A program made the translations under genes and the position numbers. From an uncultured Candidatus Saccharibacteria bacterium (lineage in GTDB: Bacteria; Patescibacteriota; Saccharimonadia; Saccharimonadales; Saccharimonadaceae), in assembly GCA_938036915.1 (NCBI GenBank), contig CALHVV010000029.1:1-46919 (forward strand): a DNA stretch of 46,919 nucleotides, read 5' to 3'. The notes under the pieces were generated by a model. It did no database searches and had not been told where the DNA came from. It saw only the letters and a list, made by a program, of their open reading frames with translations. Below are positions 1 through 7,226 of this stretch, one piece after another. The first letter of the stretch is position 1; every line of letters begins with the position of its first letter.

Positions 1-70
1 CTAAGACGGCTATGTCTTCGATCAAAAAATTGTTTATTACCAAACGTAATCGATAAAGGAGAATATAAGA

Positions 71-349
71 ATGTCGAAAGGTAAATTTGTCCTTGGTGCA
101 GTCCTCGGTGCTGCTGCTGGTGTGGTAGCTGGTCTATTGACGGCACCAAAGTCGGGTAAAGAAACACGAACCGACCTCAAGAAAAAAGCGCATGAGCTCA
201 AGCAAGATGCCGCTACAAAGGGTGACGAATTGCGCGCTAAGGGCGAGAAGGTGTACTATGAAGCACGTGATGCTGCTCGCGACCTGCATAGCCGCAGTGA
301 CCGTGCTTTGCGCAGTGCTCGCGACGAGTTTGCTAAGGGTAAAAAGTAG
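71..349 (+). CDS. YtxH-domain small membrane-associated protein
   Basis: A 92-residue protein. Residues 5-25 form a glycine/alanine-rich hydrophobic segment (LGAVLGAAAGVVAGLLTAPK) ending in APKSGKETR, which is the signature of the YtxH/gas-vesicle-like family. The rest is a highly charged Lys/Glu/Arg helix likely to form a coiled coil. In other bacteria these proteins are general-stress or envelope proteins of unclear biochemistry. The start is supported by AAAGGAG (55-61) about 9 bases before the ATG. It lies just upstream of another small membrane protein gene, separated by a strong hairpin at 366-410. The family call is good; the function is unknown. Confidence 0.85.
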   Translation: MSKGKFVLGAVLGAAAGVVAGLLTAPKSGKETRTDLKKKAHELKQDAATKGDELRAKGEKVYYEARDAARDLHSRSDRALRSARDEFAKGKK

Positions 350-365
350 CCTGTAAGCTACAAAT

Positions 366-410
366 GGGTACGGCGAGTATCCTCCTAGGGGGAGCAAGCT
401 CGCCGCACCC
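366..410 (+). terminator. Hairpin between the YtxH and DUF5665 genes
   Basis: GGGT-a-CGGCGAG pairs with CTCGCCG-c-ACCC, giving 11 base pairs around one mismatch, and the loop holds a smaller CTCC/GGGAG stem. A weak T-rich tail (TTGCAATTATT) follows and runs into the next start codon. It can act as a terminator or processing site between the two genes. Confidence 0.6.
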
Positions 411-421
411 TTGCAATTATT

Positions 422-772
422 ATGACAGAGCAATCACTACCGTCACAGCGCCCATCAGACAAGTCAGCGACTTGTGAGAGGCATGACCATCCTGGGCCAG
501 TTGCCGAGCTTACACGGCAGGTCAAACAAGCCAACGAGACCGATGCACGCAAGGCTACCCTCGAGGATTTATTTTACGATTTTCATCGAAGCCGCGCAGA
601 AGTCTACAAAATGAACTTCATCCGCGGGATATTTTTTGGCCTCGGAAGCGTGCTTGGCGGGACGATTCTTGTGGCACTGTTTGTTTGGCTCCTCAATGCT
701 ATTGGTCTCTTGGTGCCAGGCTTGGCAGACTTCATTGATAGTGTTATTAAAGTGATGAACGCACGGCACTGA
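422..772 (+). CDS. DUF5665-type membrane protein
   Basis: A 116-residue protein. The polar N-terminus (about residues 1-50, Asp/Lys/Arg rich) is followed by an FYDFHRSRAEVYKMNFIRG stretch and then a hydrophobic segment, about residues 62-95 (FFGLGSVLGGTILVALFVW and following). That pattern of an amphipathic helix leading into a glycine-rich transmembrane hairpin matches the DUF5665 family. No catalytic residues can be identified. No good Shine-Dalgarno precedes the ATG; the upstream hairpin ends 11 bases before it. It is probably an accessory envelope protein of unknown role. Confidence 0.75.
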   Translation: MTEQSLPSQRPSDKSATCERHDHPGPVAELTRQVKQANETDARKATLEDLFYDFHRSRAEVYKMNFIRGIFFGLGSVLGGTILVALFVWLLNAIGLLVPGLADFIDSVIKVMNARH

Positions 773-782
773 TATGCTATAC

Positions 783-798
783 GGGGGCAAGGCTCCCC
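783..798 (+). terminator. Terminator after the DUF5665 gene
   Basis: GGGG(GC) pairs with (GC)-t-CCCC around a three-base loop with one bulged T, followed by ATTTATTCT. It starts eleven bases after the DUF5665 stop codon. The 140 bases between it and dnaE hold one further imperfect hairpin (CGTCAC near 809 with GTGATG near 837) and no credible gene. Confidence 0.5.
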
Positions 799-946
799 AT
801 TTATTCTGCAGTAGATCGTCACACCCCACTAGACGGAGTGATGAACGACTGGCGCGCGCAACGCGAGAGTAGTTGAGTTTATTTTTGCTAATCACAATGA
901 TGGAGTGTTGGCCTTATCGCTCGTTCATTTGCTATACTAAGGAGGT

Positions 947-3900
947 ATGACTTCTCACTCATCAGCTTTGCAACCATCAGATTTTGTTCACTTGCACAAC
1001 CACACTCATCATTCGCTACTTGATGGCTTGACGAAAATTGGCGACCTTGTCAGTACTGTTAAGGATTATGGCATGACGGCAGCGGCCATTACTGACCACG
1101 GGACGATGAGTGGGGTGCTGGACTATTACAAGACAGCCAAGGCGGCGGGCATCAAGCCGATCCTTGGCATTGAGGCGTACGTCGCTGCTCGCTCGCGCTT
1201 CGACCGTGATCCCGCCAAAGATAAGATGCGCTACCACCTGACTATCATTGCAATGAATAATCAGGGGTATCACAACCTTATGCGGCTGAGTACAAAGGCA
1301 AATCTAGAAGGGATGTACTATAAGCCGCGGATTGACCACGACCTCCTCGAGGAGCTCAACGAAGGGCTGATCGTCCTGAGTGGCTGTGCAAGTGGTGAGA
1401 TTGGTGAGGCGCTGCGCTATGATGACTATGCCAAGGCGGTCGAGATTGCTCAATGGTATAAGCGTGTCTTTGGCGATCGCTACTACCTTGAGCTGCAAGA
1501 CCATGGCCATCCCGAGTCTAATACACACTGGGACGTGCAAGCGAAGATTAACGAGGGCCTGCGTCGCATGGCTGAGGAGCTGGACATCCCTCTAGTGGTG
1601 ACCTGCGACGGCCACTACTTGACGCATGACTTCCAGGATGCACATGAGATATTGCTTTGCGTGGGGACGGGTTCATTTTTGAGTGACGAAAAGCGGATGA
1701 GCCTGAAGGATTTTGAGCTCCATCTGACTGACCCGCGCGACATCATTGCTCGGTGGGGCAGCGAGCTGCCTGAGGCAATTACCAACACCAAACAGATTGC
1801 CGACCGCTGCAATGTTGATATCGAGCTGGGTAAGATCCTCATCCCAAAGTACCCATTGCCTGAGGGCGAGACGAGCGAACATAGCTATTTGCACAAGCTG
1901 GTGTATCGTGGCCTAGCCCAGCGCTACAATGGCGCAAAACCTGAAGATACTGCTGATCAGCTCCCTGAGCAGATCATCCCTACCTTGGCCGATGACGTGC
2001 GTGAGCGGGCTAAGATGGAGCTAGGTGTGATGGCAAGCATGGGGTATGAGGGGTATTTCTTGATCGTGCAGGACTTCATCAACTGGGGCAAGAGCCAAGG
2101 GATTGTCTTTGGGCCAGGCCGGGGCAGTGCCGCAGGGTCGATTATTGCGTATGCGCTTAATATCACTGATCTTGACCCACTCAAGTACGGCCTGCTCTTT
2201 GAGCGCTTCCTCAATCCTGATCGTATTAGCATGCCTGATATCGATGTCGACATCCAGGATACGCGGCGCGATGAGGTGATCGACTACTGTGCAGACAAAT
2301 ACGGTCACGACCACGTCAGTAATATCGTCACCTTTGGTAAGATGGCGGCTCGGGCGGCGGTGCGTGATGTCGCACGTGTGTTGGAGGTGCCGTATGCCGA
2401 AAGTGACCGCCTGGCCAAGATGGTGCCACCACCTGCCCAGGGGCGGCACATTCCTCTGGCTGTCAGCACCAAAGAAGATCCTGACCTTAAGCACGAATAC
2501 GAGACGAACCCAACTGCCAAGCAAGTTTTTGATTATGCTATCCAGCTAGAGGGAACAATTCGCAGCCATGGGGTGCATGCGTGTGGTGTGGTGATTGCGC
2601 CCGACGAGCTCGTTAAATACATTCCGCTGGAGCAAGCGCAGAAAGGTGTCGTGGCGACGCAGTTCCCAATGGGCGAGGTAGAGGATCTTGGCTTGCTCAA
2701 GATGGACTTCCTTGGCCTATCGAACCTATCGATTATTAATAATGCAATGCGGATCATCCGCAAAGTCTATGGTGATGCAATTGACCTCTCCACGCTACCA
2801 CTTGATGACGAAGCAACGTACAAGCTCTTTCAGCGGGGTGACACAACAGGGGTATTCCAGCTTGAGTCGGCTGGGATGAAGCGTTATTTGCGCGCCCTCA
2901 AGCCATCGCACTTTGAGGATATCATCGCAATGGTGGCGCTGTATCGGCCTGGGCCAATGCAGTTTATTGATAGCTTTATTCGGCGCAAGCACGGTGAGGA
3001 GGAGATCACTTACCTTCACCCGGGGATGAAGAGCTCACTTGAGAACACGTATGGTATCTTGGTCTATCAAGAGCAGTTTATGCAGATCTCCAAGGAGTGG
3101 TGCGGCTTTACTGGTGGGCAGGCTGATACCCTGCGCAAGGCCGTTGGTAAGAAAAAGATTGACTTGATGAAGAAGGTCAAGCCGGAGTTTGTCGAAGGAG
3201 CAGTGAAGGTCGGTGGAGCGACGCGTGAGATGGCCGAGACGTTTTGGACGCAGCTGGAAGAGTTTGCCAATTACTGTTTCAATAAAAGCCATGCAGCGTG
3301 CTATGGGCTGATTGCCTACTGGACGGCATATCTCAAGGCGCACTACCCCGATGCCTTTATGGCGGCCTTGATGACAAGTGACCACGATGACGTCGACAGA
3401 CTGGCGATCGAGATCACCGAGTGTAAGCATATGGGCCTGACGGTGCTTAACCCTGATGTCAATGAATCATACGAGGAATTTGCTGTGGTACCGGGCAAGA
3501 AACAGATCCGCTTTGGTATGGCAGCAGTGAAGGGTGTTGGCGTGGGAGCAGTGGAAGAGATCGTCAAGATGCGTGACCGCGATGGGAAGTTTGCTACGGT
3601 GGAGGACTTTGCCAAGCGTGTCTCGACGAGTAAGTGTAACAAGCGGGTTTGGGAGTCGCTCATTAAATCGGGCGGCTTTGATGCGCTGGGTGATCGCTCT
3701 GATCTTCTCTTTAATCTTGAGAATGTCCTTGCTTTTGCGAGTAAATTACAGAAGGAAGCACTGAGCGGCCAAACCGATCTCTTTGGCAGCCTTGCTGATA
3801 GCTCGACCGAGGTTATGCCATCAATTGAGCTTAAGCCAGCGCCCGTCAAACACACCGACAAAGAGCGCCTCATGTGGGAGCGCGAGCTGATTGGTCTCTA

Positions 3901-4648
3901 CATTAGTGCGCACCCGCTCGATCACTATGACACGTTCTTTGCTGAGCAGACCGTGCCACTGCGCACTGTCTCACCACAGATCGACGGCCAGACAGTGACG
4001 ATCGGTGGTCTCGTGACGCGCTTGCGGACGATTGTGACGAAGTCGGGTAGCAAGATGGCCTTTGTGGGAGTCGAGGACAAATCGGGTGAGAGTGAGATTA
4101 TTATTTTCCCGAATCTGTATGAGAAGCTTGCTGGCCAGCTGGAGCAAGATGTGGTAATCACTGCCAGCGGCAAGGTGAGCGCGCGCGATCGTGATGGAAA
4201 CCTTGGTGATGAAGCGAAGCTAATTGCCAATGAAATCACCGTCGTGACTGATACCGACCTAGCCGAATATCAAGCAACTGGTCGCACGATGTCTGCACCA
4301 ACCGGCCCAGCAGCTACGCCGCGCCGCCGGTCATCATCGCAAAAAAATACCCAGCGCTCAGCACAAGCATCGGCACGTGTAGCCGCATCAGTGCCAGTAG
4401 GGCCGCCGCCCAAACCGCTTGATACGCTCCCAACGGTCTATGTGAGGGTCAAGAACCCCGATGATATGGCTGCTCTTACGAAGTTTAAGCAGCTGTGTAC
4501 GCAAAACCCGGGCCAGCACGATATTATTATGATGCTCGGTGATGACAAAACGTCGGCGATTCGCCTGCCGTTCCGGGTCGACGCCCAGCAGCGGCTGCAG
4601 GATGAGCTTACACAAATCCTCGGTAGTGACTGCGTTGTTGTTAAATAA
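947..4648 (+). CDS. dnaE: DNA polymerase III alpha subunit (DnaE type, active-looking PHP domain)
   Basis: The replicative polymerase, 1233 aa, close to the usual DnaE length. The N-terminal PHP domain (about 13-280) keeps every position that binds metal in active PHP exonucleases: H17, H19, D26, H51, E76, H97, C147, D221 and H223. E. coli DnaE has lost several of these, so this enzyme may proofread in cis. The polymerase core shows GPGRGSAAGS near residue 388 and the catalytic PDIDVDIQD near 429-437. Helix-hairpin-helix and OB-fold regions follow (OB about 1010-1085), then a basic Ser/Ala/Arg-rich linker and a conserved C-terminal module. A TATACT box (933-938) lies 8 bases before the ATG, suggesting a leaderless transcript. 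The AAGGAGGT touching the ATG is too close to work as a normal ribosome site. Confidence 0.97.
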   Translation: MTSHSSALQPSDFVHLHNHTHHSLLDGLTKIGDLVSTVKDYGMTAAAITDHGTMSGVLDYYKTAKAAGIKPILGIEAYVAARSRFDRDPAKDKMRYHLTIIAMNNQGYHNLMRLSTKANLEGMYYKPRIDHDLLEELNEGLIVLSGCASGEIGEALRYDDYAKAVEIAQWYKRVFGDRYYLELQDHGHPESNTHWDVQAKINEGLRRMAEELDIPLVVTCDGHYLTHDFQDAHEILLCVGTGSFLSDEKRMSLKDFELHLTDPRDIIARWGSELPEAITNTKQIADRCNVDIELGKILIPKYPLPEGETSEHSYLHKLVYRGLAQRYNGAKPEDTADQLPEQIIPTLADDVRERAKMELGVMASMGYEGYFLIVQDFINWGKSQGIVFGPGRGSAAGSIIAYALNITDLDPLKYGLLFERFLNPDRISMPDIDVDIQDTRRDEVIDYCADKYGHDHVSNIVTFGKMAARAAVRDVARVLEVPYAESDRLAKMVPPPAQGRHIPLAVSTKEDPDLKHEYETNPTAKQVFDYAIQLEGTIRSHGVHACGVVIAPDELVKYIPLEQAQKGVVATQFPMGEVEDLGLLKMDFLGLSNLSIINNAMRIIRKVYGDAIDLSTLPLDDEATYKLFQRGDTTGVFQLESAGMKRYLRALKPSHFEDIIAMVALYRPGPMQFIDSFIRRKHGEEEITYLHPGMKSSLENTYGILVYQEQFMQISKEWCGFTGGQADTLRKAVGKKKIDLMKKVKPEFVEGAVKVGGATREMAETFWTQLEEFANYCFNKSHAACYGLIAYWTAYLKAHYPDAFMAALMTSDHDDVDRLAIEITECKHMGLTVLNPDVNESYEEFAVVPGKKQIRFGMAAVKGVGVGAVEEIVKMRDRDGKFATVEDFAKRVSTSKCNKRVWESLIKSGGFDALGDRSDLLFNLENVLAFASKLQKEALSGQTDLFGSLADSSTEVMPSIELKPAPVKHTDKERLMWERELIGLYISAHPLDHYDTFFAEQTVPLRTVSPQIDGQTVTIGGLVTRLRTIVTKSGSKMAFVGVEDKSGESEIIIFPNLYEKLAGQLEQDVVITASGKVSARDRDGNLGDEAKLIANEITVVTDTDLAEYQATGRTMSAPTGPAATPRRRSSSQKNTQRSAQASARVAASVPVGPPPKPLDTLPTVYVRVKNPDDMAALTKFKQLCTQNPGQHDIIMMLGDDKTSAIRLPFRVDAQQRLQDELTQILGSDCVVVK

Positions 4649-4654
4649 TGCCGT

Positions 4655-4832
4655 CCCCGCGAAGGGGGGGTGACTCGCGCCACCCTGGGAGTCTGCAGAT
4701 TGCGCGTGTCAGATAAGAAACTTCGAACAATTGCGTCTACGACCAGGGCGGCGCGAGGCCAGATACTTGCGAGGCGAGCGAAATAAGCTCAAGCACAGGC
4801 AAGTTGTGGGCGGTGGCTTGGTCGTGCCACCT
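4655..4832 (-). ncRNA. Candidate structured RNA of unknown family
   Basis: On the minus strand three strong hairpins follow one another: GGTGGC/GCCACC (4831-4812), ACTTGC/GCAAGT with an inner GAGC/GCTC stem (4804-4765), and a 15-base-pair stem joining 4757-4743 to 4688-4674. The one imperfect pair in the long stem is a G-U wobble on the minus strand but an A-C mismatch on the plus strand, which favours minus-strand transcription. A promoter, TTGCGT-17-TATACT (4867-4839), places the start near 4832. The size, about 180 nt, resembles 6S RNA, but the fold is several hairpins rather than one rod. I see no RNase P, SRP or tmRNA signature. The ends are approximate. Confidence 0.5.
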
Positions 4833-4838
4833 GCTGCT

Positions 4839-4867
4839 AGTATAACCTGATATTTGCCACAACGCAA
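4839..4867 (-). promoter_or_regulatory. Promoter for the structured RNA candidate
   Basis: Read on the minus strand: TTGCGT (4867-4862), a 17-base spacer, and TATACT (4844-4839). It lies in the gap after the methyltransferase stop codon (4895) and points into a region without a coding sequence. Confidence 0.5.
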
Positions 4868-4894
4868 ACAAAATGGGTACATATGATGCTATAA

Positions 4895-5431
4895 CTATCC
4901 AGCAATTGTGAGTGCATAGAGCGCAATACCGGTTGCAACCGACACATTAAACGACTCCTTCTGCCCATACATCGGAATCTCGATGATGTCATCCACAAGC
5001 GAGAGCGTCTCGGCCGGAATACCATGAACTTCTTCGCCAAGTAAAAGGACGAGTTTATCTGGTGGCTGATACTGCGAGATGGTAACAGAGGTAGGAGCTT
5101 GCTCGAGTGCAACGATGCGATACCCAGCAAACTGCTCAAGGTCGAGCTCAGACTGATAATCGAACGGCACAAGGGCCTCGGCACCAAGCGCTGTCTTGTG
5201 AATCTGCTGGGTGATCTTCTCGCGAATATGTGGCAGGCGTGGGTCGGCTCGCACTGTCTCTTCAAGGTGGTAGGCACAGTGCGGTGGGGTTGGCTGAAGG
5301 GCAAGATCGGGATAGGGTGTGTAGCCACTGAGAATAAGCCGCTGCACACCAAATCCTTCGCAGGTACGAAAGATCGCCCCGACATTGTGCGTTGAGCGAA
5401 TGTTGTGCGCGATAACAATAATCTCTGGCAT
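4895..5431 (-). CDS. TrmH/SpoU-family RNA 2'-O-methyltransferase
   Basis: A 178-residue SPOUT enzyme predicted to methylate a ribose 2'-OH in tRNA or rRNA using SAM. All three SpoU motifs are visible: HNVGAIFRTCEGFG near the N-terminus, LLLGEEVHGIP near residues 119-129, and IPMYGQKESFNVSVATGIAL at the C-terminus, which builds the knotted SAM site. It lacks the substrate-binding N-domain of larger relatives. I chose the start at 5431 because a TATAAT box (5443-5438) sits 6 bases upstream, so the mRNA would be leaderless; an in-frame start 48 bases further upstream would lie upstream of that promoter. The target RNA cannot be told from sequence. Confidence 0.9.
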   Translation of the reverse strand: MPEIIVIAHNIRSTHNVGAIFRTCEGFGVQRLILSGYTPYPDLALQPTPPHCAYHLEETVRADPRLPHIREKITQQIHKTALGAEALVPFDYQSELDLEQFAGYRIVALEQAPTSVTISQYQPPDKLVLLLGEEVHGIPAETLSLVDDIIEIPMYGQKESFNVSVATGIALYALTIAG

Positions 5432-5503
5432 AGTTGTATTATACCTAAAGTGCTTTGGATTTACCCCTATATTTACCACGAGCTTTTTGTTACACTAAGA
5501 AAG

Positions 5504-7126
5504 ATGAATGAAGATGAAGTCCAACAACGTCGTCGCCAGCAAGATGAGGCGTCGACCGAGCAACGCTCGCGCATTCTTGGCCTTAAGTACCTTGATATGC
5601 GCCCCATCGAGGAGACACTGCCACTAGCACGCGACCTAATGACGATCGAGGAGATGCACAACCTCTATATGCTGCCGCTGACTGATGGCAATGAGCAGGA
5701 ATCGTATCAGTTTGCCGTTACGACACAAACACCCCAGTCCGTTATCCAGCGGACGCGGCGTACCTATCAGGACCAGGGGCTACCTGTCGAATTTTATTTG
5801 ATTAGCCTCAGTGCTTACCGTGTGTTGATGAACCGCTTCGACCCACCAAAGAAGATCGTCTATGACGATATTAAGATTGCCAAAGCAGGCGACAGTGAGA
5901 CCATCGCCGAGGTGAGCCAGACACTTGGGCGAGTCAGTAGTGAGGAGGTTTTCGACTTCTTGATCAACCAGGCGGATATGCTCGGTGCGAGCGACATCCA
6001 CATCGAGAATGAACGCCATGATATCCGGATTCGCCTCCGTGTCGATGGTGCACTCCACCCCGTAGCGACGATTAGCCGGAGTCGCTATCGCGTGATCATG
6101 GGTGAGCTCGCCAGCCGAGCTGGCGTATCGAGTGCTTCGATGGAGCCGCAGTCAGGTCACATCCAAAAGGATGTAACGCATGGCAATGCAACACACTTGC
6201 TCAACATCCGTGTTGAGACTGTGCCAACCATGTATGGGCAGGATGCCGTGCTGCGTCTCTTTAACTTCGATGAAAGCTTGCTCAATCTTGATTTGCTGGG
6301 TATTCCGCCTAAGCAGCGCCAGCAGATTGATGAAATCATCAGCCATCCGCGCGGCCTTGTGCTGATGGTCGGGCCAACGGGCTCGGGCAAATCTACCACG
6401 CTCTATAGCATGCTCAATGCCCTTAATACGACCGACCGCAAGATTATTACTCTGGAGGATCCAATCGAATATGGCCTGGCTGGCATCTCGCAGATCCCAA
6501 TTAATACCAACGCCGGTGGAAGCTTTGGCGAGGGCTTGCGCAGTGTGCTCCGTCTCGATCCAGATGTCGTGATGGTAGGTGAGATCCGCGATGTCGATAC
6601 GGCGCGCACTGCCATCCAGGCGTCTATTACCGGCCACTTGGTGATGTCGAGCTTCCATGCCAATAGTAGTAGTGCAGCCTTTAGTCGGATGATCGACCTG
6701 ATTGGTGTGAACCCGATTTTTGCCAGCGCTATCCGCCTCGTGGTGGCGCAGCGTTTGGTGCGGCGCCTCGTGGACGAGACCAAAGAGGCCTATGAGCCAG
6801 ACGACGCTACGCGGAGCTATGTCAAGCGAGTCCTGGCTGATATTCCTGAGGAGGTAGAGCATCCCGATCTCGACACCTTCAAGCTCTGGCGGCCAGTACC
6901 GAGCGATGATGCGCCATTTGGCTACAAAGGCCGCATGGTGATTATGGAGCAGCTTATCGTCACTCCAGGTATTCAGAAGTTCATCCGCGGAGACTTTACC
7001 GACGTTCACCCAGACGTCATCGAAAAAGCCGCCCAGCGCGAAGGTATGCTCACCCTCGAGCAAATTGGCGTATTAGCGGCCCTGCGCGGCGAGACAACGC
7101 TAGAGGAAGTTGGGCGGGTGATATAG
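5504..7126 (+). CDS. GspE/PilB-family secretion or pilus ATPase
   Basis: A 540-residue cytoplasmic ATPase of the type II secretion/type IV pilus assembly family. Residues about 1-140 are a reduced N-domain. The N2 region carries GASDIHIENE (161-170). Walker A is GPTGSGKST (290-298), the Asp box ITLEDPIE (315-322) and Walker B DPDVVMVGEIRD (352-363). The C-terminus has the family segment FGYKGRMVIMEQL, but the four cysteines that bind zinc just before it in most GspE/PilB proteins are missing. No other pilus gene lies in this window, so its partners must be elsewhere. I chose the ATG at 5504; TACACT (5491-5496) lies 7 bases upstream, again a leaderless arrangement. The paralogue type (PilB, GspE or other) is unresolved. 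Confidence 0.92.
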   Translation: MNEDEVQQRRRQQDEASTEQRSRILGLKYLDMRPIEETLPLARDLMTIEEMHNLYMLPLTDGNEQESYQFAVTTQTPQSVIQRTRRTYQDQGLPVEFYLISLSAYRVLMNRFDPPKKIVYDDIKIAKAGDSETIAEVSQTLGRVSSEEVFDFLINQADMLGASDIHIENERHDIRIRLRVDGALHPVATISRSRYRVIMGELASRAGVSSASMEPQSGHIQKDVTHGNATHLLNIRVETVPTMYGQDAVLRLFNFDESLLNLDLLGIPPKQRQQIDEIISHPRGLVLMVGPTGSGKSTTLYSMLNALNTTDRKIITLEDPIEYGLAGISQIPINTNAGGSFGEGLRSVLRLDPDVVMVGEIRDVDTARTAIQASITGHLVMSSFHANSSSAAFSRMIDLIGVNPIFASAIRLVVAQRLVRRLVDETKEAYEPDDATRSYVKRVLADIPEEVEHPDLDTFKLWRPVPSDDAPFGYKGRMVIMEQLIVTPGIQKFIRGDFTDVHPDVIEKAAQREGMLTLEQIGVLAALRGETTLEEVGRVI

Positions 7127-7189
7127 CGCGCTATCTTGTTGAAGAGTACTTAGGGCCGATCTGTACTAATGTATTATATAGCGGATTTT

Positions 7190-7218
7190 TTGACAAAGTA
7201 TCATTTTTTGCGTATTAT
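7190..7218 (+). promoter_or_regulatory. Sigma70-type promoter, leaderless
   Basis: TTGACA (7190-7195), exactly 17 bases, TATTAT (7213-7218). The ATG of the next gene is 8 bases after the -10 box, so transcription would start at or next to the start codon. Confidence 0.75.
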
Positions 7219-7226
7219 ACTATGGC

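Noticed and set aside
134..433. Minus-strand open frame opposite the ytxH gene
   Set aside because: It lies antisense to a recognisable gene, has no family features and no ribosome site.
569..895. Minus-strand open frames across the DUF5665 gene and the gap before dnaE
   Set aside because: Mostly antisense to a real gene, with composition unlike a protein; the gap part is better explained by a terminator hairpin.
933..950. AAGGAGGT directly before the dnaE ATG as a Shine-Dalgarno
   Set aside because: It touches the start codon, leaving no spacing for normal ribosome binding, and overlaps the predicted transcription start. The -10 box distance favours a leaderless start.
4837..5418. Minus-strand open frame of 193 codons overlapping the SpoU methyltransferase in another frame
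   Set aside because: The same DNA encodes a protein with all three SpoU motifs in the neighbouring frame; this one has an Arg/Ser/Leu-rich shadow composition.
6152..7063. Long minus-strand open frame inside the GspE-like ATPase
   Set aside because: Antisense shadow of a highly conserved ATPase; no motifs or start signals.
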